Source: Bin52 sp965243345
GTDB taxonomy: Bacteria > Pseudomonadota > Alphaproteobacteria > Thalassobaculales > Thalassobaculaceae
Length of the DNA: 64,000 nt
Assembly (NCBI GenBank): GCA_965243345.1
Contig: CBDEUR010000003.1
Coordinates: forward strand, 1,860,001-1,924,000
Direction: 5' to 3'
Positions 8,668-16,117 of the stretch are shown here, piece after piece. Numbering within the stretch: the stretch's first letter is position 1; each line of letters begins with the position of its first letter. The position numbers and the translations under genes are program-made. Under the pieces are notes generated by a model. It did no database searches. It saw only the letters and a list, made by a program, of their open reading frames with translations, and was not told the origin of the DNA.

Positions 8668-9407
8668 CAGGCGGGCCTTCCGCAGTCGTGTGGCGGGCCG
8701 GCACAGGCCTCGCACATCTGGCGGGCACGAAACTGGTTCGCGGCCGTCAGCACCTTCGCCGTGGGTCCGTGCGCCACGAGGTCGCGCGCCAGCATCAGCG
8801 TCTCGGGAAAGTGTGCCCGCACGGCCCCCGCATCGTGCAGAACGGCGATCACCGTGCGCCCCTCGCCGTGCCACCTCTGCACCACACCCAGGAGATCGGC
8901 CATGGTCTTGGGGTCGATGGCCGTAAAGGGTTCGTCGAGCAGCACCAGCTGCGCGTCCTGAAGCAGGAGCCGCGCGAAGAGAGCCCGCTGAAACTGCCCG
9001 CCCGACAGCGTGCTGATCGGTCGGGACTCGAACCCGGTGAGCCCGACGGCCGAAATGGCCTCTTCGACCCGCGCATGATGCGCCGCGCGCAGTCCGAAAA
9101 AGCCGCCGATCTCGCTCCACAGACCCATCGCCACCAGGTCGCAGACAGAGATCGGGAACGACCGGTCAATGTCGGATTGCTGCGGCAGGTAGGCGATATC
9201 GTCCCGCGTGCAGGTTCCGAAGCGGACCTGCCCGGCAAGTGGACGGAGGATACCCGTCACCCCTTTCAGCAGAGTCGACTTGCCTGCGCCGTTGGGCCCC
9301 ACGACGGCCGTCAGGCTGCCGTCGGCGACCTCGCCATCAAGTCGGTGTACCGCCGGATGCTGACCATAGCCCAGGGTCAGATTCTCGAATGCCAATGCGA
9401 AGGTCAT
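8667..9407 (-). CDS. aztA: Zinc ABC transporter ATP-binding protein (AztA/ZnuC type)
   Basis: 246 aa. It has Walker A GPNGAGKST, signature LSGGQFQRALFARLL, Walker B LVLLDEPFTAID and the H-loop VLHD. The C-terminus is Cys/His rich (CEACAGPPHDCG), which could sense or bind metal. The start at 9407 is chosen because MTFALAFENLTLGYGQ begins the domain and its ATG overlaps the TGA of the preceding micro-ORF (ATGA). A longer open frame upstream is not needed. Confidence 0.92.
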   Translation of the reverse strand: MTFALAFENLTLGYGQHPAVHRLDGEVADGSLTAVVGPNGAGKSTLLKGVTGILRPLAGQVRFGTCTRDDIAYLPQQSDIDRSFPISVCDLVAMGLWSEIGGFFGLRAAHHARVEEAISAVGLTGFESRPISTLSGGQFQRALFARLLLQDAQLVLLDEPFTAIDPKTMADLLGVVQRWHGEGRTVIAVLHDAGAVRAHFPETLMLARDLVAHGPTAKVLTAANQFRARQMCEACAGPPHDCGRPA

Positions 9408-9538
9408 GGGTTCCCCAGCGATGATGTCGCCCAGAAGAACATGGCCCAGAGCGACATCGCGATCAGTATCGCCGCGGCGAGCCTCGGGCCGATTCCGATG
9501 AGCAGCACCCCGCGTACCGTGTTCCGCCGGGCCTTCAT
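9404..9538 (-). CDS. Small single-pass membrane protein, translationally coupled to aztA
   Basis: 44 aa. A basic N-terminus (MKARRNTVRG) is followed by a hydrophobic segment of about 28 residues with the sequence LLIGIGPRLAAAILIAMSLW at its start, ending SSLGNP. Its stop overlaps the aztA start by four bases (ATGA), and its start overlaps the stop of the next upstream ORF in the same way. The double overlap argues that it is translated. I do not recognise a family. It may be a small accessory subunit of the zinc importer or the tail of a frameshifted longer gene. Confidence 0.55.
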   Translation of the reverse strand: MKARRNTVRGVLLIGIGPRLAAAILIAMSLWAMFFWATSSLGNP

Positions 9539-9702
9539 GTCGAGCCCCCGTCCGACCCGCTACCTGCGTACGGCCCGTGGACCTCGAACGCCCGGTGAAG
9601 CGGCTCGAGCTGCCGGTTGTCACCGCGCGCAAGGTCGTGCGCGAGATGCGTCGACACCTGAATGCCGCTCTGCCGCAAGCCGGCACCGACATACACCGGC
9701 AT
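9535..9702 (-). CDS. Small hypothetical protein heading the zinc operon
   Basis: 55 aa from ATG 9702; a GTG at 9729 would give 64 aa. It is soluble and His-containing (VSTHLAHDLARG, LHRAFEVHGPY) and has no recognised domain. The final ATGA overlaps the 44-aa membrane ORF start. It is the first ORF after the Zur-box-like site at 9765-9777. Together with the next ORF it could represent one older protein broken by a frameshift. Confidence 0.4.
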   Translation of the reverse strand: MPVYVGAGLRQSGIQVSTHLAHDLARGDNRQLEPLHRAFEVHGPYAGSGSDGGST

Positions 9703-9764
9703 GTTGTTACCCCGCAGCGTCACGCACACCTCGAGTTCGGCCCCGCAGCCGGGATGTCATGGCT

Positions 9765-9777
9765 GTTATATTGTAAC
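9765..9777 (-). promoter_or_regulatory. Zur-box-like operator of the azt operon
   Basis: GTTATATTGTAAC has GTTA...TAAC symmetry inside an AT-rich island in GC-rich DNA, 63 bases upstream of the first ATG of the leftward zinc operon. It resembles the half-sites at 2836-2878. Zur binding is inferred. Confidence 0.5.
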
Positions 9778-10172
9778 GCTTTTACCCGACAATGGTTCCT
9801 GGGTCCACACGTGTCGGCCTTCATGCCCGGTGCGTTCGGGAATCGGCGAGCCAATCTGCCCTTGCGACCCCCCATCGCGGCCTTCCCCGAATGTTCGCGG
9901 GGGTCGGCAACCGGAGGACAGGGTGCGCGGACGTCAGATCCTGCTCCCGGGCAAGCGGCATCCGGGCCTGGCGGAGCAGCCCCGGCAACGATCGTGACCG
10001 GGCTCGGGAATGCAGGTGTGCCATCAGGATGACCTTGCCGGACGGCGGCATCTGTCATATCAGGTAGGTTCGATCAGGCGCCGGTCGAGAGGACAAGCAG
10101 CCACTCTGCGATGGAGCGAGTGCCGGTTCGTACACGACAAACCCCGAATGTGGCCACACACCTGCACCAACC
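9778..10172. other. Divergent intergenic region between azt operon and cobW-like gene
   Basis: About 400 bases without a credible gene. It separates the leftward zinc operon from the rightward P-loop-less CobW gene. Apart from the Zur-box-like word at its left end I see no clear promoter, repeat or RNA. Confidence 0.5.
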
Positions 10173-11225
10173 ATGCTCAGATTTGTCCCTGAAGTCGCCC
10201 GAGCAAAGGTACCCGCACTCGTCGTCTGCGGGATCAATGCCCGTGCAAGGACCGAAATGATCGAGCGCTCGCTTGAAGAAGACGGCGTGCGCTGGGCAGT
10301 GATCAGCAACGAAGTCGAAGGTCCTGCATTCGCCGCCGCCGCGACCGAGCGCATTGCCGGGCAAATGGTGCCGCATGCCATCGGGTGCCTGTGCTGTGTG
10401 ACGCGTTCCGGTCTGGTCAGCAGCCTGCGCCGTCTTTTCGCCCGACGGGCGCAGGGTGAAATCGAATTCGACCGGGTGGTGATCGAAACCCTGGCCGACG
10501 CCGATCCGGCTCCGGTCATGCAGACCCTGCTGAACAATGCGCTGGTCACCGAGTACTTTTGCCTCGACAGCGTCATCGCGGTCGTGGCCCGGGACGACGG
10601 TCCGGGCGCGCTGGAGACTTCGCGCTACGGCTGCAAGCAGCTTGCCATCGCGGACCGTGTCGTGTTCGACCGGGCGTCACTCGCGGAGCAGGAGACCTGC
10701 GCCAGGGTGCGGGCCCTGAACCCCGTTGCCGACCTGGTGCCGTTCGATCAGCCGCGTCTTGCGGACGCGCTGATCGGTGCGGGTCTGGAAACATGCCTGA
10801 TGGAGGGTGACCTGGGCGGATGGCTGGGGTCGCCGCACTATCGCGGCAGAGATGTGCTCGGCAGTGGTTTGCACGGGTTCGCGATCGAGTTTCCGCAGGC
10901 GCTCGAGTGGGAAGCGCTGCACGGCTGGCTGAACGCGGGGACGCAGACCAACGGCGACGTCATGTACAGGACGAAGGGCGCGATCAGGATCAGGGACCTT
11001 GACGGGCTGGTGATCATCAACGGTGTCCAGCACGTCTACCAGCCTCCACAACGGTTGCCGGAGTTCGACCTCGACTACTCCCGGTTCATGTTCATCACCT
11101 CCGACCTCGACCGCGCCGCGGTCGAGGACAGCCTGCGCGTTGACCTGCCCCAGTTCCAGCGCCTGAGCGAGGACCGGGCGGCCCGGCAGGTCCGGGCCGC
11201 CAGCGACCCGTCGATACCGCTCTAG
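10173..11225 (+). CDS. CobW-like protein lacking the Walker A P-loop
   Basis: 350 aa. It aligns along its length with COG0523/CobW proteins: the metal motif is kept as GCLCCVTRSGL near residue 73, followed by FDRVVIETLADADPAPVMQT (the family has RILVETTGLADPAPV). The C-terminal CobW domain is present (TKGAIRI near 270, the late FMFITSDLDRAAVEDSL). The N-terminal strand-loop that should read GxxGSGKTT is CGINARARTEMIERS, and the NKxD guanine motif is replaced by a FDRASL-type sequence. It should not bind GTP in the usual way. It lies in the zinc island, divergent from azt. A nucleotide-independent zinc carrier or a regulator or partner of the intact CobW are possible; both are inference. Confidence 0.85.
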   Translation: MLRFVPEVARAKVPALVVCGINARARTEMIERSLEEDGVRWAVISNEVEGPAFAAAATERIAGQMVPHAIGCLCCVTRSGLVSSLRRLFARRAQGEIEFDRVVIETLADADPAPVMQTLLNNALVTEYFCLDSVIAVVARDDGPGALETSRYGCKQLAIADRVVFDRASLAEQETCARVRALNPVADLVPFDQPRLADALIGAGLETCLMEGDLGGWLGSPHYRGRDVLGSGLHGFAIEFPQALEWEALHGWLNAGTQTNGDVMYRTKGAIRIRDLDGLVIINGVQHVYQPPQRLPEFDLDYSRFMFITSDLDRAAVEDSLRVDLPQFQRLSEDRAARQVRAASDPSIPL

Positions 11226-11235
11226 TCACCTGAAT

Positions 11236-11780
11236 CTAAAGTTCGTGGCATAGGTTTTGATCGACACGAAGGCAGAAGCGTTGGACGGCGGCAAGGATGT
11301 CGTCGGCGGACCTGGTCCATTTGAAGGGCTTTGGGTTCTGGTTATGCCGGTCGATAAAGGCTCGGATGTCGTCATCGAGTTGGCGGGTGGAACGGTGCGC
11401 GCCGCGCTTCAACTGCTTGCAGGTCAGTTCGGCGAACCACCGTTCGGCCTGGTTCAGCCAGGACGCCGAGGTTGGCGTGAAGTGGACGTGCCAGTGAGGC
11501 CGCCGCGTCAGCCAGGCCTTGACCGCCGCGGTCTTGCGGGTGGCGTAGGTGTCCATGACGATGTGGACGTCGAGCCCGTCCGGGACTTTGCGGTCGATCA
11601 CCTTGAGGAAGTCGAGGAACTCCCTCGCCCGGTGGCGGCAACAGCACTTGCCGATGACGGCGCCCGTGCGCCGCGACCAGCGAAGTGGTGCCGTGGCGCC
11701 GGTAGTCGTGGGTCCGCCGCTCTGGCATGCCGGGCAGCATCGGCTGGGTGCGGTCGAGCGCCTGGATCTGTGTCAATGCT
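11236..11780 (-). pseudogene. IS630-family transposase remnant, truncated and frameshifted
   Basis: The C-terminal half is intact in one frame from about 11680 down to the stop at 11236 (VIGKCCCRHRAREF, VIDRKVPDGLDVHIVMDTYA, then TSASWLNQAERWF), which is the DDE region of IS630 transposases. The preceding part (TQIQALDRTQPMLPGMPERR) is in another frame; the shift falls near 11675-11685 after TTSLVA, with a few codons lost. Everything upstream of the SQIQALD region is missing, and the neighbouring DNA at 11781-11830 is unrelated, so the element is dead. I found no convincing terminal repeats. Confidence 0.85.
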
Positions 11781-12124
11781 CTTTCAAAACTGACACACCA
11801 TGTGGTCACTCTTCCACGCCGATCAACACACAAGCACGGCGACGGACTTCTGACACAGGTTCAAGGCACGCAATGGCGTCACACCCGGGGCGGGCGGAGC
11901 ATGTGTTTCGCCCGCACCCTCCTGATTCGCAGCCCTGCCGGCTCAACCCCCCGGGCCATTCGAACGGGTAGAGCCGGCAGCGCCGGTCAGGCGGTCGCGC
12001 AGCACGCAGGTGCAGACGCCGTCCCGCTTGCACCCGTGACCGCGTTCTTCCATGTCCTGTCGGGAAACAGTGCGCGCACGCTGGCTCCGGTGACCGGTCC
12101 GCTGACGGATCGGACAGCGACGAC
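11781..12124. other. Gene-free stretch between IS remnant and ATPase gene
   Basis: About 340 bases. No domain is recognisable in either strand. The junction at about 11780 looks like an insertion or deletion scar from the broken transposase. Confidence 0.4.
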
Positions 12125-13318
12125 TCAGTTCGGCACTCCCCAGTCGAACCTGTGAAGTTCCCTCCACGGAATCAGGCTGTCCATCCCCCGGCGCTGGGGT
12201 TGATCGCCACCGTAGACAACGACGAGGGAACATCGGCGGGTGGAGTGGGCAAGGTGTTTCCGGACGCGTCTGGAACCGTCGAACAGGCTGGACGAGGCCG
12301 TCTGTGAGGACTTGACCTCGATGATCGCGGTGTCGGTCGGGTTTTCGATTATCAGGTCGGCCTCCGCGCCGTTCTGATCGCGGTAAAACGAGAGTCTGCC
12401 GGCTTCGCCCTGGTTGGCCCGTCGTTTGGCGATCTCCGAGACCACCCAGGATTCGAAAATCATGCCGCGAAGCGGATGTGCGTGGAGCTGTTCGGGAGTA
12501 CGAATGCCCAGCAGCCAGCAGACGAGCCCGGAATCGTAGAAGTGCAGCTTCGGCATTTTCACCAAGCGTTTGCGAAGAGTCATGTGAAGGGCCGGAAGGC
12601 GGAAAGCGATAAAGCCGGTTTCAAGGATGCTGAACCAGGCCCTTGCCGTCGGTTGCGAGATGCCGCAATCGCTGGCAAGCGACGAGTAGTTGAGCAACTG
12701 CGCCGTCCGGCCCGCACAAAGCGTTACGAAACGCTGAAAGGTCGATAGATCCCCGACGTTGCTGATCGTTCGCACATCGCGCTCGATGTAGGTGGCGACA
12801 TAGGAACCGAGCCAGTCCGACGCTTCATGCCCTTCGTCGAATATGCGCGGGTAGGAACCGGTGAAGAGTGTTTCGTCGAGGGTCTCGGGGTGCCAGGGAA
12901 ACCGTGTTGTCTCGCTCCTTGTCAGAGGAAGGAGATTGTACACCGCCGTCCGTCCTGCCAGCGACTGGCTGACCGTTTCAAGCAGGGAGAGGTCCTGCGA
13001 TCCCGTGAGAATCCAGCGTCCCGGCACCGGATCCGCATCGATGATGCCTTGCAGGTAGGACAGCAGATCGGGAACTCGCTGGACCTCGTCGAGAACGGCG
13101 CCTTGCGGAAACTGGGCCAGGAAGCCGCGGGGGTCCTCGGCCGCGAAGGCCCGTACGTCGGGGGCTTCCAGTGTCTCGTACCGATGCTGTGGGAACAGGG
13201 CGCGGCACAGTGTTGTCTTTCCACTCTGCCGGGGTCCGGTGAGTGTGATTGACGGCCAGGTCTGCGCCGCCTCGGTCAGCTTCGGGGCGAGGTCGCGTAC
13301 GATCATGCCGCACGGCAT
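12125..13318 (-). CDS. AAA_14/DUF4143 family ATP-binding protein
   Basis: 397 aa. Walker A GPRQSGKTTLCRALF begins near residue 28. A Walker B-like AVLDEVQRVPDLLSYLQ and sensor TGSQDLSLLETVSQSLAGR follow. The C-terminal DUF4143 domain contains YIERDVRTISNVGDLSTF and a late D-x-n-E-x-K-like nuclease signature (GAEADLIIENPTDTAIIEVK). These ATPases are widespread on mobile or accessory DNA, and their function is not established. The start at 13318 or an internal ATG at 13306 are both possible. A small palindrome lies just upstream at 13338-13354. It sits between an IS relic and a TA pair. Confidence 0.88.
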   Translation of the reverse strand: MPCGMIVRDLAPKLTEAAQTWPSITLTGPRQSGKTTLCRALFPQHRYETLEAPDVRAFAAEDPRGFLAQFPQGAVLDEVQRVPDLLSYLQGIIDADPVPGRWILTGSQDLSLLETVSQSLAGRTAVYNLLPLTRSETTRFPWHPETLDETLFTGSYPRIFDEGHEASDWLGSYVATYIERDVRTISNVGDLSTFQRFVTLCAGRTAQLLNYSSLASDCGISQPTARAWFSILETGFIAFRLPALHMTLRKRLVKMPKLHFYDSGLVCWLLGIRTPEQLHAHPLRGMIFESWVVSEIAKRRANQGEAGRLSFYRDQNGAEADLIIENPTDTAIIEVKSSQTASSSLFDGSRRVRKHLAHSTRRCSLVVVYGGDQPQRRGMDSLIPWRELHRFDWGVPN

Positions 13319-13337
13319 AGCAGCATTCTAAGTCAAA

Positions 13338-13354
13338 TCAAAATTCGATTTTGA
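13338..13354. promoter_or_regulatory. Palindrome upstream of DUF4143 ATPase
   Basis: TCAAAAT-TCG-ATTTTGA forms 7-bp arms with a 3-base centre in an AT-rich patch 20 bases upstream of the ATPase start. It is probably an operator or promoter element. Confidence 0.45.
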
Positions 13355-13807
13355 ATTATACTGATTTGGAACGAAGAGACCGGCGCTGGCACCGCCCGCC
13401 GCCCGGGCCCGCTCGCCTGTTGTGTGTCCGTTCCCTGGCGGTTCGCAGACCAGGCGCAGGCCGGTTCCCGGGATAAACTCATCAAGACCGGATCCGGACG
13501 GCATCTGCGGCAGCAAGCGGTGTCGTGCCCGGTGCGTGTCCTGAGCGACGTGCTCGGGGTGCCCTTGTCAGCACTCACGCCGGGCCTGACAAACCGCTCC
13601 TTCGCGTGCTTTACCCTCTTCGCGGAACCGTACCCGAAACTCCCGGCATCGGGCGCAGGACCGTTGGCATGCTGCCCGGGGCAAGGCGCGCCCGCGGCAG
13701 CGACTTCCACCCTCAATGGTCGCGATACCGGTCGACGAACGGCGGCGCTTGCAGCAGCGGAGAAGAGCCGCTGTTTGAACTGACGGGCGACGGGATAGAA
13801 CTGCTCG
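13355..13807. other. Gene-free stretch upstream of higB
   Basis: About 450 bases. Open frames run through it on both strands but have the biased composition of non-coding GC-rich DNA. No promoter for higB stands out. Confidence 0.4.
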
Positions 13808-14086
13808 ATGATCGCATCGTTCCGTCGTCGCGGGCTGAAGGCGCTCTGCGAGGGCGGGACGGCGCGGCGCGTGGCGCCGGGGCATGTCGAGAAGCTACGC
13901 GATATCCTGGCGGCGCTCGATCTCAGCCGACGACCGGAGGACATGAACCTGCCGGGGTTTCGCCTGCTCGCGTTGAAGGGTCGCCTGAAAGGGCATTGGG
14001 CGGCATCGGTATCGGGCAACTGGCGCGTGACGTTCCGGTTCGAGGACGGCGCGGCGGTCGAGGTAAACTACATGGGCTATCACTGA
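13808..14086 (+). CDS. higB: HigB-type toxin (RelE/ParE superfamily)
   Basis: 92 aa, the usual size. MIASFRRRGLKALCEGG and GFRLLALKGRLKGHWAASVS followed by NWRVTFRFEDGAAVEVNYMG are characteristic of the plasmid maintenance killer family. Family members are ribosome-dependent mRNA interferases. The toxin-first order followed by the antitoxin, with an 11-base gap, is the HigBA arrangement. All expected blocks are present, so it is probably functional. Confidence 0.92.
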   Translation: MIASFRRRGLKALCEGGTARRVAPGHVEKLRDILAALDLSRRPEDMNLPGFRLLALKGRLKGHWAASVSGNWRVTFRFEDGAAVEVNYMGYH

Positions 14087-14097
14087 GGAGACGGGAA

Positions 14098-14385
14098 ATG
14101 GCGATGCACAACCCGCCGCATCCCGGCGGTATCGTGAAGCGGCAGTGCCTCGAACCGCTGGGTCTGACCGTGACCCGGGCCGCTGAAGGGCTGGGCGTCA
14201 CGCGGCAGGCGCTTTCGGAGCTGGTGAACGAGCGCACGGGAGTCTCGGTGGAATTGGCGATACGGCTGTCGAAGGCCTTCGGATCGTCGCCGGAGATGTG
14301 GCTGGGCATGCAGACGGCCTACGATCTGTGGCAGGCCCGCGAACGTGCAGAAGAGATCGCGGTGGAGAAATTCGCCGCGGCGTGA
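14098..14385 (+). CDS. higA: HigA-type antitoxin (XRE family)
   Basis: 95 aa. It has the characteristic HPGGIVKRQCLEPLGLTVT opening of HigA, then a helix-turn-helix (RAAEGLGVTRQALSELVNER) and the C-terminal ELAIRLSKAFGSSPEMWLG block. It binds and neutralises HigB and represses the pair's promoter. A GAGGAG ribosome site lies 10 bases before ATG 14098, overlapping the end of higB, so the two are coupled. Confidence 0.93.
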   Translation: MAMHNPPHPGGIVKRQCLEPLGLTVTRAAEGLGVTRQALSELVNERTGVSVELAIRLSKAFGSSPEMWLGMQTAYDLWQARERAEEIAVEKFAAA

Positions 14386-15048
14386 AACCGCGTCGCGTTC
14401 AATGACGAGAACCCTGACCGTCAGGATCGCGAAAGGACGTCGAGAGTTGCTGTTCCCCGGCAGGCGCGAGGTCTGTAGAGCTGCCGCCATATGAGGCGGT
14501 GGAGGAGTCCGGGCCAACGCGGAGCGGCAAACCGGCAGCGTGAATTCCACATCCTTGCGAGTCCGGTCCTAATGGGTGAGCCACCCGGGCCCAAAGCAGA
14601 TTGCAGGGATGGAGAAGATGACCATCGACTGGCCGGAGCTCATCCGAAAGATGAATGAGGCAGGGGGTGGCGCTGACCCGTCGGGAACCACCGCGTCGGT
14701 TGACCTCGGGTGACGAGATGGCGCCGTTGGCACGGTGCTGGATGCGCTATGCGAGTCGTGGGTGAACAAGGGGCTCTTTCTGGACCTGCTACCAGCAGCC
14801 ACATGGAGCTGCGCACCTCGAAGACTCAGTCGGGTGGGCGGATACTGACGGGGGACTTCGGCACGGCCGCCACCGTGCCCTCGCATGAACGGAGATGGCC
14901 GCGAACCTGTTCGCGATGGTCGGCTGCGCCCGTGAGGCAACGGCACGGGCGGCAGTCTTCGCTCGATGATCGCGGCCCGGGGTCCCGGGCGTCGTTGACC
15001 TGGCCACCTGCTTGCGGCAAGCATGCCCCGGTGGTGAAGGGAGATGTA
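14386..15048. other. Gene-free stretch between higBA and amidohydrolase
   Basis: About 660 bases. A 34-codon frame at 14609-14713 begins MEKMTIDWPELIRKMNEAG, reminiscent of the start of a small XRE-type protein, and then stops; it may be a relic. Nothing else is supported. Confidence 0.4.
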
Positions 15049-16098
15049 ATGACTGACGGCGCCAGGGCACTCGTGATCTATCCTCCGGTCCGCGCGGAGT
15101 GGCTTGCCCTGCGCGAGGAGGAGGAGGTGCTCGACCCGGACCTTCCGGTCATCGACCCGCACCATCACCTGTGGGAGCGGGAGACCTCGGTCTACATGAT
15201 CGACGATCTCGCACATGACCTCGGCAGCGGTCACAGGATCGTTGGAACGGTCTACGTCCAGTGCCGCTCGATGTACCGCGAGCACGGGCCCGTCGAGTTC
15301 GCGCCGCTCGGGGAGACCGAATTCGCGCGCGGCGTGGCCCGGGACACCGCGGACGGAGCCCGGGGCAGGTTCGGGATCTGTGCCGGGATCGTCGGCCATG
15401 CCAACCTGATGCTCGGCGACCGTGTGCGCCCGGTGCTGGAAGCCCACTGCGAGGCCGGCGGTGGACGGTTCCGCGGCATCCGTCACATCACCGCGTGGGA
15501 CAGCGACCGGAGGCTGCTGTCCCCGGGCTACCCGGTCGAGAACAGCATGCTCGGCGATGCCCGCTTCCGGGCGGGATTCGCGCATCTCGCTCCGCTCGGG
15601 CTCAGCTTCGACGTCTGGATCTTCCATCCGCAGATCGCGGAGGTGGCGGCGCTCGCACGCGCCTTTCCCGAAACAACCATCATCCTCGACCACTGTGGCA
15701 GCCCGCTCGGGATCGGCAGCTTCGCCGGGCGCCGCGACGAGGTGTTCCGGGACTGGTCAGCGGCGATCAGGGACCTCGCGACCTGTCCCAACGTCGTGGT
15801 GAAGACCGGCGGGCTGGCCATGGGTTTCTGCGGTCACGGCTTCCATGCCGAAGCAATGCCGCCCGATTCCGACCGCCTTGCCGACGCATGGCGTCCGTGG
15901 ATCGAGACCTGTATCGAGGCCTTCGGCGCAGCGCGCTGCATGTTCGAGAGCAACTTTCCGGTCGACAAGGGATCCTGCAGCTATCGCACCTGCTGGAACG
16001 CGTTCAAGAAGCTGGCGTCGGGAGCCGGCGAGACAGAACGGTCCGACCTGTTTGCCGGGACGGCGGCGAGGACGTACCGTATCGATGTGACGACGTGA
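15049..16098 (+). CDS. Amidohydrolase family 2 (metal-dependent lactonase/decarboxylase-like)
   Basis: 349 aa from ATG 15049, which is preceded by GAAGGGAG. The TIM-barrel amidohydrolase_2 signature is visible: DPHHHLW metal motif near residue 35, RGIRHITAW, FPETTIILDHCGSP with the third histidine, and MFESNFPVDKG near the C-terminus as the final catalytic aspartate block. Relatives hydrolyse lactones (for example L-fucono- and rhamnono-lactonase) or decarboxylate aromatics; the substrate cannot be told. It is followed after 19 bases by selO. Confidence 0.87.
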   Translation: MTDGARALVIYPPVRAEWLALREEEEVLDPDLPVIDPHHHLWERETSVYMIDDLAHDLGSGHRIVGTVYVQCRSMYREHGPVEFAPLGETEFARGVARDTADGARGRFGICAGIVGHANLMLGDRVRPVLEAHCEAGGGRFRGIRHITAWDSDRRLLSPGYPVENSMLGDARFRAGFAHLAPLGLSFDVWIFHPQIAEVAALARAFPETTIILDHCGSPLGIGSFAGRRDEVFRDWSAAIRDLATCPNVVVKTGGLAMGFCGHGFHAEAMPPDSDRLADAWRPWIETCIEAFGAARCMFESNFPVDKGSCSYRTCWNAFKKLASGAGETERSDLFAGTAARTYRIDVTT

Positions 16099-16117
16099 AC
16101 CAGCCGGACACCGCACG

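Noticed and set aside
14609..14713. Short MEKMTIDWPELIRKMNEAG frame
   Set aside because: Possibly the start of a phage-type HTH protein, but it stops after 34 codons without a recognisable helix-turn-helix.
14569..15693. Long minus-strand open frame across the amidohydrolase gene
   Set aside because: It lies opposite a clear amidohydrolase with catalytic motifs; GC bias produces antisense open frames throughout this DNA.
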